64,000 bases of DNA from Uliginosibacterium sp. 31-16 (GCF_030730865.1 NZ_JAVALZ010000001.1:248001-312000); one strand, 5' to 3'; shown: positions 28,994 to 38,868, counted from the first letter of the stretch. Notes: generated by a model from the letters alone, not told the origin. Numbers and translations: made by a program.

Positions 28994-29472
28994 GATGGTT
29001 CTACCTCGGTGCCTTTGATCAGGGCAATAATGTGCTCAATCGAGAACAGCACCATCAGGACGCCGCAAATCACGATCGGAATGAATTTGGTACCTTCCGG
29101 GACCCCAAGCAACGGCAATTTGATTTCCCAGTTGGTATGGGCAAGGAAAGTGCCGTAATAAGCCATGCAGGCGCCAAACACGGCCAGCAAAGCGTGAATC
29201 AGAACCTCAAGCTTGTGTCGCAGCCACTCAGGCGCAAGCACAAGGAAAGACTCCAGGCCAATGTGACCGGCGTCACGAACGCCAACCGCACAGCCCATCA
29301 TGGTGACGTAGAGCACCAGCAGCATGCACAACGCTTCGGCCCATGTAGGAGTGTCGTTCAGAATGTAGCGGCCGAAGACCTGATACAGAACGGCAATGAT
29401 GATCACGGCCAGACCTAGCACTGCAATTTGCAGGCAAAGCTTGGAGATGGCCGCGCAGAATTTTGTGTACAT
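28984..29472 (-). CDS. TRAP transporter small permease (DctQ family)
   Basis: 162 residues with four membrane segments and the conserved GRYILNDTPTWAEALCMLLVLYVTMMG pattern (short form: NDTPTWAEALCMLL), the DctQ signature in which a Trp-x-Glu sits in helix 2. The start at 29472 has AAGGA 8 nt upstream; an earlier in-frame ATG (29535) would lie in the gap after the binding-protein gene. Partner of the large permease in the same operon. Confidence 0.9.
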   Translation of the reverse strand: MYTKFCAAISKLCLQIAVLGLAVIIIAVLYQVFGRYILNDTPTWAEALCMLLVLYVTMMGCAVGVRDAGHIGLESFLVLAPEWLRHKLEVLIHALLAVFGACMAYYGTFLAHTNWEIKLPLLGVPEGTKFIPIVICGVLMVLFSIEHIIALIKGTEVEPSWH

Positions 29473-29538
29473 CTGGTATTCCTTTGCAACAGGGGGTGAT
29501 ACACCCCGGCACCCTGCGGCACCGGGGGTCATCAACGA

Positions 29539-30513
29539 TTACTTCAGGTCTTGAATGGCCTTCAGCAACGCTTTCTGACGATCCGTCTTGATGTACTTGT
29601 CATACACCGGCTTCATTGCATCCTGGAACGGCTTCTTGTCAACTTCGACAATTTGTGCGCCAGCAGCAATAACCTTCTGCATCGAGAACTTGTCCTTCTC
29701 ATCCCACTTCTGACGCATGTAGGTGGTGGAGTCCTTGGCAGCCTGACGCAGGATCTTCTGGTCTTCCTTGCTCAGTTTGTCGTAGAGCACCTTGGAGAAA
29801 GCGATGACTTCCGGAGCCATGGCATGCTCAGTCTTGCTGTAGAACGGTGCCGACTCGTAGTGCTTCCAGGATTCATACGATGGGTAGTTGTTTTCTGCCG
29901 CATCGATCAGGCCGGTCTTGAGCGCGGTGTACACTTCACCCATGGGCATCGGCGACGGGTTTGCACCCATAGCGGCGAGCAGGTCAACCCACAGATCGGA
30001 TTGCTGCACGCGAACCTTGGCGCCCTTCATGTCAGCCAGAGTCTTGAAAGGCTTCTTGCCGTACATCGAGCGAGCGCCCGAATCGTAGTAAGCCAGCAGG
30101 ACATAGCCTTGCGGCTCGCAGGAAGCGAGGATTTCTTCACCAACCTTGGAGTCCATGAACTTGCGCACGTGCTCGGTGCTGCGGAACAGGAACGGCATCG
30201 TCGGCACAATGGTGTCCGGACAGATGTTGTTGAACGGGACGATACTCACGCGGGTCATGGCCAGCGCACCAATCTTCACTTGCTCCATGGCTTCCTTTTC
30301 GGAACCCAGGGCGCCATTGGCAAACACCTTCAGCGACAGACGGCCGTTGGTGCGTTGTGCCAGCAGCTCACCCATGTGCTTGACACCACGCACGGTGGGA
30401 TAGTCATCAGGGTGAATGTCGGACGATTTGAATTGGATCTTTTCTTGCGCAGAAACAGCACCAATAGCACCCAGCGCCATCAGAGCAACAGCCAGTTTTG
30501 AAGCACGCATCAT
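29539..30513 (-). CDS. TRAP transporter substrate-binding protein (DctP family, probably uronate)
   Basis: 324 residues with a signal peptide ending GAVSAQEK. DctP motifs: [20 protein letters not shown], the ligand-binding Arg in [50 protein letters not shown] (short form: KVRVQQS and [10 protein letters not shown]). The AENN-PSY segment is typical of binding proteins for hexuronates such as galacturonate or glucuronate. Start ATG 30513 has GGGAG 9 nt upstream. A GntR/FadR regulator gene precedes the operon. The uronate assignment is inference from this motif and from KduD/pectinesterase in the window. Confidence 0.85.
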   Translation of the reverse strand: MMRASKLAVALMALGAIGAVSAQEKIQFKSSDIHPDDYPTVRGVKHMGELLAQRTNGRLSLKVFANGALGSEKEAMEQVKIGALAMTRVSIVPFNNICPDTIVPTMPFLFRSTEHVRKFMDSKVGEEILASCEPQGYVLLAYYDSGARSMYGKKPFKTLADMKGAKVRVQQSDLWVDLLAAMGANPSPMPMGEVYTALKTGLIDAAENNYPSYESWKHYESAPFYSKTEHAMAPEVIAFSKVLYDKLSKEDQKILRQAAKDSTTYMRQKWDEKDKFSMQKVIAAGAQIVEVDKKPFQDAMKPVYDKYIKTDRQKALLKAIQDLK

Positions 30514-30598
30514 CTGTGTCTCCCAGTGTGAAACCAAAAAAACGATCCATCAGCGGATGCCGAAGAATCCTCTTGATAAAACAACCTCCGATTACAGA

Positions 30599-30616
30599 CT
30601 TGATCTGACAAATCAG
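30599..30616. promoter_or_regulatory. Candidate operator upstream of the TRAP operon
   Basis: CTTGATCTGACAAATCAG, 86 nt before the binding-protein start. It contains the half-site CTGACAA, which also occurs (as TTGTCAG) upstream of the regulator gene at 31648. TTGT-N-ACAA-like sites are typical of the FadR branch of GntR regulators. No good -35/-10 pair could be fixed nearby. Confidence 0.35.
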
Positions 30617-30761
30617 CAATTAGCGAAAACCCTTTGCGACCTGTGATCAAGGCCCTTTCGACGATACCACCGCCTGCATGGCGTGACCGCTACCATGCCC
30701 TTCCGTGATTGGTGCGCTGTTGCTTTAAGGCGACAACCGGCACGCCAAACTTGAAACCTGA

Positions 30762-31493
30762 TTACTTCTGACTCGGCCCTTCAAACAGTCGCCGCCGTGC
30801 ATTACCCAGATGGAAGCGCATGGCTTCGGCTGCATCCACCGAGGACCCCTTCTCGATGGCAGTCATGATTTCACGATGTTCAATCTGCACCATTTCGCGC
30901 CATACCCGTTCGCGCTCCAGAGAGAGATTCAGCGCCAAGCGCATACCGACCCGCATCTGCTCGATGATCAACTCCAACGCAGTGACAAAAAATACGTTCT
31001 GCGAGGCACGTGCGATCATCAAATGAAACTGCAAATCGTGTTCAACAAAACTGGCGTTGTCATCTGCGTTACGCGCCAGCTCCATTTGATCAAATGCAGC
31101 ATGAATTTCTTCCAGATCGCGCGTACTGCGCAGATCGGCAGCCAGACCTGCTCCTGCAGACTCCAGAGCCACCCGGAAGGCGAAGCAGCGCTGAACATCC
31201 GCAATGCTTTCTATCGGGGCGAAACGTTTGATGTTGCGATCGGGGCGACGCAGCACATAACTCCCCGATCCACGTCGCGATGCGATCAGACCATCCAGAC
31301 GCAATCGCGACAGCGCTTCGCGCACCGTCGGGCGCGACACTCCATAGCTTTGCGCCAGCTCCGTTTCGGTGGGCAAGCGCCCGCTTTCCGGGTATTCGCC
31401 GCTCGACATGGCCTCAACAATGCCGGCATACACGGCATCGACACGATTGCCACTGACTGCCCTGACTTTCTTTTCAGGCTGATTGTCAGCCAT
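30762..31493 (-). CDS. GntR-family (FadR/FCD type) transcriptional regulator
   Basis: 243 residues. The winged helix (about 15-85) contains GRLPTETELAQSYGVSRPTVREALSRLRLDGLIASRRGSGSYV, typical GntR (short form: PTETELAQSYGVSRPTVREA). The C-terminal FCD domain (95-235) keeps the acidic/His ligand pattern, for example FVEHDLQFHLMIARASQN. FCD regulators respond to organic or sugar acids. It is upstream of and on the same strand as the TRAP genes, 248 nt away, and is the likely regulator of uronate uptake. GGAGG lies 8 nt before the start. Confidence 0.88.
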   Translation of the reverse strand: MADNQPEKKVRAVSGNRVDAVYAGIVEAMSSGEYPESGRLPTETELAQSYGVSRPTVREALSRLRLDGLIASRRGSGSYVLRRPDRNIKRFAPIESIADVQRCFAFRVALESAGAGLAADLRSTRDLEEIHAAFDQMELARNADDNASFVEHDLQFHLMIARASQNVFFVTALELIIEQMRVGMRLALNLSLERERVWREMVQIEHREIMTAIEKGSSVDAAEAMRFHLGNARRRLFEGPSQK

Positions 31494-31647
31494 GTGGTTT
31501 CCTCCCGAAGTGAGCGCATTTTGCCTTACATCTTGTCGATGTTGTAAAGGGGTTGCGCGCAGGTTGCAAAAATTCCCGCAATCGTTTGATCTACAACGAA
31601 TTCAATGGGGTTTACCCGAAATCAAAAACACAGGGAATACCCTAACT

Positions 31648-31656
31648 TGTCAGACA
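31648..31656. promoter_or_regulatory. Candidate autoregulatory operator of the GntR regulator
   Basis: A perfect 9-bp palindrome TGTCAGACA inside ACTTGTCAGACAGC, 155 nt before the regulator start. It shares TTGTCAG with the site at 30599-30616. The remaining gap 31494-31725 shows no coding sequence. Confidence 0.35.
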
Positions 31657-31725
31657 GCTTTTAAACAAAATCCACAAGAAGGACAGCCCGCAAAGATCGG
31701 AGAAAGCCCCCCGCTCCAGCAGCCG

Positions 31726-32592
31726 CTATTCCTTGAGTCTCAACGCGTGCTCGTAGAGTGTGTTTTTGGCCACGCCCGTGATCTCGGCAGCCAGCTTGGC
31801 CGACGTTTTCAGGGGCAGCTCAGCCAGCAACAGCTTGAGCACACGCTCGGCTTCGGGCGAAATGCCTTCGGCCTGCGGCGCGGGGCCTACAAGGATGACA
31901 AACTCGCCACGCTGACGATTCGGGTCAGCAGTAATCCAGGCCTGTGCTTCGCTCAAGGGCATGCGCGCGATCTGCTCGAAGAGCTTGGTCAGCTCGCGGG
32001 CAAAGACGATTGCGCGTTCGGGTTCGAACACCGTAACCAGATCTTCAACGGTCTCCAGCACCCGGTGCGGCGCTTCGTAGAACACCAATGCAGCATCAAT
32101 GCCACGCAACTTTTCCAGTGCGGCCTTGCGGGCCGTGGGCTTCGGCGGCAGGAAACCGTGGAAGTGGAAATGGGCGGCAGCCAGACCCGAGGCGGACAGC
32201 GCCGCAATCACGGCGCTGGCGCCAGGTACCGGCACAACCGGATAACCGGCTTCCTGCACCCGCGCGACTAGGCGTGCGCCAGGATCGGACACGGCAGGAG
32301 TGCCGGCATCGGTGATCAGGGCAACATGCTGGCCGGATTCGAGCAAGGCGATGATGCGCGTCGCTCCTTCCTGCTCGTTGTGTTCGTGCACCGCCAACAT
32401 CCTTGCGCTGATGCCGTGTGCATCGAGGAGCTTGAGGCTGTGGCGCGTATCCTCGGCCGCCACGGTGCCAACAGACTTCAGCACCGCAAGCGCACGCAGA
32501 CTGATGTCCAGCCGGTTCCCCAGTGGGGTCGCGACTACATACAATGCTGGCGAGGCGTGCAGCGGGTTTTCATCTGACAAGAGGATGGCCAT
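31726..32592 (-). CDS. rsmI: 16S rRNA (cytidine1402-2'-O)-methyltransferase
   Basis: RsmI methylates the ribose of C1402 in the decoding centre. Tetrapyrrole-methylase-fold motifs are visible: YVVATPLGNRLDISLRAL, AEDTRHSLKLLDAHGI, LITDAGTPAVSDPGARLV, FHGFLPPKPTARKAAL and FYEAPHRVLETVEDL. 288 residues is normal. Its ATG (32592-32590) overlaps, on the opposite strand, the ATG of yraN (32591), so the two genes share a start-codon region. Confidence 0.95.
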   Translation of the reverse strand: MAILLSDENPLHASPALYVVATPLGNRLDISLRALAVLKSVGTVAAEDTRHSLKLLDAHGISARMLAVHEHNEQEGATRIIALLESGQHVALITDAGTPAVSDPGARLVARVQEAGYPVVPVPGASAVIAALSASGLAAAHFHFHGFLPPKPTARKAALEKLRGIDAALVFYEAPHRVLETVEDLVTVFEPERAIVFARELTKLFEQIARMPLSEAQAWITADPNRQRGEFVILVGPAPQAEGISPEAERVLKLLLAELPLKTSAKLAAEITGVAKNTLYEHALRLKE

Positions 32593-33040
32593 GAGCGTGT
32601 GGAGCGACTGGAGCGCGAGGTTCAGAAAGGTGGCCGATTGTGTGCTGCGAAGCCGCGTCCGGCAAGCGTCTCCAGCCGTGCAACCTGCGGGCGCCCGCGC
32701 AGAGCGGCTTGCCGAGCAGCACCTGATCGCCCACGGCGCAAAGATCCTCGCCCGTAATACACGCTACAAGGGCGGCGAAATCGATCTCATTGCCGAGCAT
32801 GCGGGCCATATTGTTTTTGTGGAAGTACGCCTGCGCAAGAACAGTGACTTCGGTGGAGCCGCCGCCAGCATTACGCCCGCCAAACAGCACCGCATCGTGC
32901 TCGCCGCGAGGCATTGGCTGCAAGGCGCGGGCAGCGCCTACTCCCGGCGTCCCTGCCGCTTTGACGCCGTATTGCTTGATGCACTGGATGACAAGCGCGC
33001 AGAGTGGCTGCAGGCGGCCTTCTTCATGGATGGCTTCTGA
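32591..33040 (+). CDS. yraN: YraN family protein (UPF0102)
   Basis: 149 residues. The nuclease-like core is GARAERLAEQHLIAHGAKILARNTRYKGGEIDLIAEHAGHIVFVEVRLRK (short form: GGEIDLIA...IVFVEVRLRK), the conserved E-x-D...E-V-x-x-R/K site of the Holliday-resolvase-like superfamily. The function is unknown. GAGG lies 7 nt before the ATG at 32591; an ATG two codons upstream is also possible. It is head-to-head with rsmI, its usual neighbour. Confidence 0.9.
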   Translation: MSVWSDWSARFRKVADCVLRSRVRQASPAVQPAGARAERLAEQHLIAHGAKILARNTRYKGGEIDLIAEHAGHIVFVEVRLRKNSDFGGAAASITPAKQHRIVLAARHWLQGAGSAYSRRPCRFDAVLLDALDDKRAEWLQAAFFMDGF

Positions 33041-33041
33041 A

Positions 33042-33422
33042 ATGCCGCGCCAGTGGCTGCTCTGCAGCCTGCTCCTGTTCGGAGGCCTCGCCCAAGCAGA
33101 GGCGCCACGCCTGATCATTCAGCGCGTCCCATTAGCCGGTTTCACGTATCACACAGGTCCTGCAATCTGGCCGCTGCTGCACGAAGGTGACACACTCACG
33201 CTGATCCGCGAAGCAAACAATCCGCACGACAGTCTGGCGGTTCGCGTAGATTGGCGAGATCAGAAACTGGGTTACCTGCCTCGCACGGATAACGGTGCAG
33301 TCGCCCGCGCACTGGATCGCGGCACACCATTGCAGGCACGCATCAGCCGGCTGCGTGAGCATCCGGACCCACGCCAGCGCATCGAGGTGGAGGTCTCGGC
33401 CCGACTCCGCTCCGGGCCTTGA
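33042..33422 (+). CDS. Exported HIRAN-domain protein
   Basis: 126 residues. Residues 1-21 (MPRQWLLCSLLLFGGLAQAE) are a clear signal peptide. The rest is one HIRAN domain: IQRVPLAGFTYHTG, LHEGDTLTLIREANNPHDSLAVRV, KLGYLPRTDNGAVARALDRG. HIRAN domains usually bind DNA 3' ends inside helicases such as HLTF; here it is alone and exported, so the ligand is likely something else. The start could also be ATG 33030; it overlaps or touches the yraN stop. Confidence 0.8.
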   Translation: MPRQWLLCSLLLFGGLAQAEAPRLIIQRVPLAGFTYHTGPAIWPLLHEGDTLTLIREANNPHDSLAVRVDWRDQKLGYLPRTDNGAVARALDRGTPLQARISRLREHPDPRQRIEVEVSARLRSGP

Positions 33423-33537
33423 TCCTGCGCAAAAGAGCCGAGGCTTGCGAGCCCTAGGTGGCCTATCGCAAGTGTCAGTCCTGATAGATTCGGGTAAACT
33501 CGAAGCACTCCTTGTGCAGCCTGCTACACTTGCGGGT

Positions 33538-33617
33538 CCGGTTCTGGCGCCGGAACCGGAAAGCCGTACCAAAGGCGCCACGGGTCACCAAACAGCCCTT
33601 CCCCCTGCGAACGGGCT
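33538..33617 (+). promoter_or_regulatory. Two-hairpin leader of kduD
   Basis: A 9-bp hairpin (CCGGTTC... to ...GGAACCGG, 33538-33559) is followed by AGCCC (33594-33598) pairing with GGGCT (33613-33617) and then five T. The second hairpin ends 26 nt before the kduD start and looks like a weak intrinsic terminator. It may end the HIRAN transcript or act as an attenuator for kduD. No riboswitch class is recognised. Confidence 0.35.
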
Positions 33618-33642
33618 TTTTCATTATCGGGAGAGTTACAGA

Positions 33643-34416
33643 ATGAGCAATCCGTTTGATCTGAAGGGCAAGGTCGCCCTCGTTACCGGCGGCGCACAAG
33701 GCATTGGCGCTGCAATCTCGGCCAAGCTGGCTGAAGCAGGCGCCAACGTCATCTGTGCTGACTTCGCACCGATGGCCGCCGAATCGACCGCCGCCATGGA
33801 CGCCGCTGTCGCCAAGACCGGTGGCAAGTGGTGGTACCTGCAAGCCAACCTGACCGCCAAGGGCGCTCCCCAGAAGGTGATCGACGAAGCCGTCGCACTG
33901 GCTGGTCAAGTTGACATCCTCGCCAACGTGGCTGGCACCATCCGCCGCGCTCCGTTCCTCGAGCACACCGAAGAAGACTTCGACTTCGTCATGCAGATCA
34001 ACCTGTATGCACCGATGTACCTGTCGCAAGCCTTCTGCCGCCACGTGGTTGGCCGCAACGGCAAGGGCAAGATCATCAACATCTGCTCGATGCTCTCCTA
34101 TCAAGGTGGCATCCTGGTTCCGGGTTACACCGCCTCCAAGCACGGCATCGCTGGCATCACCAAGCTGATCGCCAACGAAATGGGCGCCAAGGGCATCAAC
34201 TGCAACGGCATCGCTCCGGGCTACATCGCAACCGCGAACACTGCTCCGATCCGCGCTGACGCCGCCCGCAATCAGGCCATCCTGGATCGCATCCCGGTCG
34301 GCCGTTGGGGCGAGCCGGAAGATCTGGCCGGCACCGCCGTGTTCCTGGCTTCCTCCGCTTCCGACTACGTCAACGGCGCCATCGTGAACGTCGACGGCGG
34401 CTGGCAGGCTCGCTAA
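33643..34416 (+). CDS. kduD: 2-dehydro-3-deoxy-D-gluconate 5-dehydrogenase (KduD-like SDR)
   Basis: A 257-residue classical short-chain dehydrogenase: nucleotide motif LVTGGAQGIGAA, catalytic ICSMLSYQGGILVPGYTASKHG (Ser-Tyr-Lys). The stretches IAPGYIATANTAPIRAD and DRIPVGRWGEPEDLAGTAVFLASSASDYVNG and the C-terminus VDGGWQAR follow the KduD pattern closely. KduD reduces 5-keto-4-deoxyuronate-derived DKII to KDG in pectin catabolism. GGGAGAG lies 7 nt upstream of ATG. It sits between yraN and diaA, where it is not usually found, with its own leader and terminator. Confidence 0.88.
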   Translation: MSNPFDLKGKVALVTGGAQGIGAAISAKLAEAGANVICADFAPMAAESTAAMDAAVAKTGGKWWYLQANLTAKGAPQKVIDEAVALAGQVDILANVAGTIRRAPFLEHTEEDFDFVMQINLYAPMYLSQAFCRHVVGRNGKGKIINICSMLSYQGGILVPGYTASKHGIAGITKLIANEMGAKGINCNGIAPGYIATANTAPIRADAARNQAILDRIPVGRWGEPEDLAGTAVFLASSASDYVNGAIVNVDGGWQAR

Positions 34417-34464
34417 TCATTGCCTTGCCGCTCCGTCACGGAACGGCAGCATTGATCGCGTACA

Positions 34465-34498
34465 AACCCCCTCCGAGTGATCGGCGGGGGTTTTCTTT
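34465..34498 (+). terminator. Intrinsic terminator of kduD
   Basis: CCCCCTCCGA, GTGA loop, TCGGCGGGGG (10-bp stem with one mismatch) followed by TTTTCTTTTG, about 50 nt after the stop. Confidence 0.85.
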
Positions 34499-34553
34499 TG
34501 AACCTCTCGTTTACAATCCGCTCTGACGCAACAGGTATTCCCCAGAGGCACCC

Positions 34554-35507
34554 ATGACTTACAAGATTTTCATCGACGGCCGTCACGGCACCACCGGACT
34601 CAAGATTGACGAGCGGCTCGCTGGTCGCACAGACGTAGAAGTACTGACAATCCCGGAGGACAAGCGCAAAGACCCGGCGGTGAAAGCCGAGTACATCAAC
34701 GCCGCCGACGTAGTCTTTCTGTGCCTGCCCGATGCCGCTTCGAAAGAATCTGTCGCGCTGCTGAAGCCAGACAATACCCGTACGCGCTTTCTGGATGCCA
34801 GCACCGCACACCGCACCAATCCCGACTGGGTCTATGGCCTGCCCGAGCTGCTTGGCCAGCGCGAGCGCATCCGCACGTCCCAGCGCATCGCGGTGCCGGG
34901 CTGCCACGCCACCGGCTTCATCCTCTCCGTCGCCCCGCTGGTGGCAGCCGGCCTCGTGCCCGCCGACTATCCACTCACCTGCACCTCGCTTACCGGCTAC
35001 AGCGGCGGCGGCAAGGAGATGATTGCGGACTACGAAGGCCAGGGCGCCCTGCCGGACCACATGCTCAGCCCGCGCATCTACGCGCTGGGTCTGGGTCACA
35101 AGCATCTGCCGGAAATGAAAGTGCTCACCGGCATTGCCCACGCGCCCGTATTCAGCCCGGTAGTCGGCCCCTTCGCGCAAGGCATGCTGGTCTCGGTGCC
35201 GCTGCTGCCGCGTCTGCTGAACGGCCTCACGCCGGAAGCGGTGCATGCCGAGCTGAGCCGTTACTACGGCGACGAAGCCTGTGTGAAAGTAATGCCGCTG
35301 GGCGGCGGCGAGGTGGTCGAAGCCGGTTTTCTGCCCGCCACGCGCTGCAACAACACCAATCGCGCCGAGCTCTTCGTCTTCGGACATGCCGAACAGATCC
35401 TGCTCGTCACTCGCTTTGACAACCTGGGGAAAGGCGCTTCCGGTGCGGCGATCCAGTGCATGAACATCGCGCTGGGCTGCAACGAACTCACCGGCCTGGC
35501 GGTCTGA
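34554..35507 (+). CDS. argC: N-acetyl-gamma-glutamyl-phosphate reductase (short, type 2)
   Basis: Third step of arginine synthesis, NADPH-dependent. The start MTYKIFIDGRHGTTGLKI and the nucleophilic Cys in RIAVPGCHATGFILSVAPL are those of the 310-residue type 2 ArgC. Other motifs are FLCLPDAASKESV and TSLTGYSGGGKEMI. 317 residues is full length. AGAGG lies 7 nt before ATG. No other arg gene is in the window; diaA begins 3 nt after the stop, so the two probably share a transcript. Confidence 0.95.
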   Translation: MTYKIFIDGRHGTTGLKIDERLAGRTDVEVLTIPEDKRKDPAVKAEYINAADVVFLCLPDAASKESVALLKPDNTRTRFLDASTAHRTNPDWVYGLPELLGQRERIRTSQRIAVPGCHATGFILSVAPLVAAGLVPADYPLTCTSLTGYSGGGKEMIADYEGQGALPDHMLSPRIYALGLGHKHLPEMKVLTGIAHAPVFSPVVGPFAQGMLVSVPLLPRLLNGLTPEAVHAELSRYYGDEACVKVMPLGGGEVVEAGFLPATRCNNTNRAELFVFGHAEQILLVTRFDNLGKGASGAAIQCMNIALGCNELTGLAV

Positions 35508-36754
<1,247 letters not shown>

Positions 36755-36809
36755 TCAGGGAATGGAAAATCCTCGCGAGCAGATGCCGCGAGGATTTCAT
36801 GCCAGGCGT

Positions 36810-37709
36810 TCAGGCGCGGGGGAGCGTCAGGCGCAAGATGCACCCTCGCCCACTCTCCGAGCTGATCGACAGATGCCCCCGCATCAATTCCGTCAGGCGA
36901 CGGGCCAGCACCAACCCAAGGCCCCGGTCTGCCAGCTGCTGACCATACACCGAGCCAGGCACGAAAACCGCAGGCAACTGCTCGGCAGGAATGCCTTCGC
37001 TGCTATCCCAGACTTCGATCACCACGACATCGCCACGCAGGCGGCTTCCCAGCACAACCCCGCCCTCTTTGGTGATGGTCAGCGCATGCGCAAGCATGCG
37101 ATCAATCACCCGCAGCAGAAGGGTCTCGTCAGCCAGCACATGCCGCCGAGTCGTCACACGGCGCAGGTGCAGCTGCCGTTCATGTGCCTCGTCCAGCTGA
37201 TTGGCAACAGCATGCGAGAACACCTCATCCAGCGCTACAGGCCCCAACTGACAGTCGACCCGGCCTGCCTCAGCCTTGGCGATGTTGAAGACCGCTTCAA
37301 GCTGCTCGGAAAGCTGCTGCACGGCCGACTCAATGCCGGCAACCAGCTTGCGCGAAGAGTCCGGCAGGGGATGCGCAGACAAGGTGGCCGCAAACAAGGC
37401 AATGGCCTGAGCGGGCTGGCGCAGATCATGCCCCATTGAGGAGAGGAATTCGCCTTCACGCTGCTGCGCGGATACCGGCATCACAGCTGTGTCTGTCGCC
37501 TCCGCATCCGCTTCCAGGCAAGCCCGGTAACGACTCAGCAGTACCCAGATCAGGGCCAGCGCTCCCCAGGTAGCCACACACCACAAGACACCAAAAACAC
37601 TCAGCCCGGCAGCCAGGAGAAAACCCAGGCTGGTAATGAAAATGGCCGAAAGCGCGACACGAATCGTGGAGAGCAGCCTCGCGGAGGAAACCGTGTTGCG
37701 CTCAAGCAT
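36810..37709 (-). CDS. Sensor histidine kinase with a degenerate ATP-binding domain
   Basis: 299 residues: two N-terminal membrane segments (about 12-34 and 38-58), no clear sensor domain, an intact phospho-acceptor box LSSMGHDLRQPAQAIALFA, then an HATPase domain. In the latter the N-box reads VIDRMLAHALTIT (the Mg-binding Asn is His), and the G1 box is WDSSEGIPAEQLP instead of D-x-G-x-G-I. G2 is readable as GLGLVLARRL. It may be a poor kinase, a phosphatase, or a pseudokinase. It overlaps the response-regulator gene by 8 nt and is translationally coupled to it. Confidence 0.8.
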   Translation of the reverse strand: MLERNTVSSARLLSTIRVALSAIFITSLGFLLAAGLSVFGVLWCVATWGALALIWVLLSRYRACLEADAEATDTAVMPVSAQQREGEFLSSMGHDLRQPAQAIALFAATLSAHPLPDSSRKLVAGIESAVQQLSEQLEAVFNIAKAEAGRVDCQLGPVALDEVFSHAVANQLDEAHERQLHLRRVTTRRHVLADETLLLRVIDRMLAHALTITKEGGVVLGSRLRGDVVVIEVWDSSEGIPAEQLPAVFVPGSVYGQQLADRGLGLVLARRLTELMRGHLSISSESGRGCILRLTLPRA

Positions 37710-38355
37710 CTTCCGGCGGCATTGAGAGATTCAGGGTCTGGCCAACCAGAATCGCCTGCGAGCGGGTATTCACACCCAGCACGTGATACACGGAGGTCAG
37801 GTGCATCTTCACCGTCCGTTCGGAAAGATCCAGACGCTGGGCGATTTCCTTGTTCGACAGGCCTTCCATCAAACAGCACAGCACACGTTCCTGCTTCGGG
37901 CTGAGCTTCGGGCGCGGGCGGGTCTCGCCGGCCTGCAGGGCACGCCCACGCTCCAGCTGATCGTCATAGAAACGACGACCGGACAACAGCGTGCGCACAC
38001 CATCGATCAGTGCGTTCGGGTCCAGCGACTTGGAGAGGAAACCATCGGCATCCGCCTCACGCGCCAGCTGGCGATAGATCGGAGCGTCCTGACCGGAGAA
38101 GATCGCTACCGGCACGCCCGGCACCTCGCGACGCAACAGGGTCATCAGCCGCAGACCATCACTGTCAGGCAGCTTCAGATCCAGCAACACGAGATGAAAA
38201 GTCTTGCCGGCTCGCAGAGCAGCGACGGCATCCTGAGCCGATGCAGCACAGACAATCTCGCCTCCTGCCAGCAATGGCTCAAGCATTGACTTGAGTGCAT
38301 GCTGCAGAAGCGCATGATCGTCGACCAGAAGAACGTTGCGCGCAAAGACATTCAT
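37702..38355 (-). CDS. LuxR/NarL-type response regulator
   Basis: 217 residues. The receiver domain (about 5-120) has NVLLVDDHALLQHAL, the phospho-acceptor Asp in LVLLDLKLPDSDGL, and the Lys in GFLSKSLDPN. The HTH (about 150-212) is LSPKQERVLCCLMEGLSNKEIAQRLDLSERTVKMHLTSVYHVLGV (short form: GLSNKEIAQRLDLSERTVKMH). ATG 38355 (MNVFARNVLLVDD) has GGTGG upstream and is preferred to 38388. It is downstream, on the same strand, of the lipid operon (93-nt gap), so it may be partly co-transcribed. Confidence 0.9.
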   Translation of the reverse strand: MNVFARNVLLVDDHALLQHALKSMLEPLLAGGEIVCAASAQDAVAALRAGKTFHLVLLDLKLPDSDGLRLMTLLRREVPGVPVAIFSGQDAPIYRQLAREADADGFLSKSLDPNALIDGVRTLLSGRRFYDDQLERGRALQAGETRPRPKLSPKQERVLCCLMEGLSNKEIAQRLDLSERTVKMHLTSVYHVLGVNTRSQAILVGQTLNLSMPPEDA

Positions 38356-38448
38356 GTTTGTCCACCCGTCTGTGCGGCCGCTTGCCACGGCCTTGTTGGA
38401 TTCTCGGCAAAAGAGTACCGCAAATCCAGACGGCGCAACATCGGCGCA

Positions 38449-38868
38449 TCACACGGCGCGCAATCTCCGGTAGATCCCCCGCAATGCCCACCCCAGCACG
38501 GGAATCCCCATGAACAGGGCGCTTGCCGGGTCCCAGTAATCCTGATGGATGCAAACCTGCCCTTTCGGGTCAAAGCGCAGATGTGTTGCGCCAGGCACCA
38601 CATGGCGCGTGTCACCTGAGCGGAAACTGAACTCCCAGACCAGCATGGCCTGTTCGCTTCCGCTACAGACATCCTTGACGAGAAAACGTGGATTTTCCAC
38701 CTGCGTAAACATGTGATGGAAAATTTTCTCGATGGCAGCCACGCCACGCACATCGTTGAAAGGGTCGACGAAATGCGCGTCCGGCGCGTAGAACTCGCCC
38801 ACCCGCCCGACGCTCTCCAGCGTCAGCGTCTGGTACCAGTCGATCAGGCCTTGCAGGGTGTCATTCAT
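38449..38868 (-). CDS. NTF2-like (SnoaL-type) protein of the lipid operon
   Basis: 139 residues with the cone-shaped NTF2 fold pattern: LIDWYQTLTLESVGRVGEFYAPDAHFVDPFNDVRG (short form: FYAPDAHFVDPFNDVRG) and TRHVVPGATHLRFDPKGQVCIHQDYWDPA. The same protein occurs with SDR, DUF3833, CFA-type and DUF1365 proteins in gamma- and betaproteobacteria, often under light or singlet-oxygen control. Its role is unknown. It is the last gene of the operon and overlaps the SDR gene by ATGA. Confidence 0.85.
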   Translation of the reverse strand: MNDTLQGLIDWYQTLTLESVGRVGEFYAPDAHFVDPFNDVRGVAAIEKIFHHMFTQVENPRFLVKDVCSGSEQAMLVWEFSFRSGDTRHVVPGATHLRFDPKGQVCIHQDYWDPASALFMGIPVLGWALRGIYRRLRAV

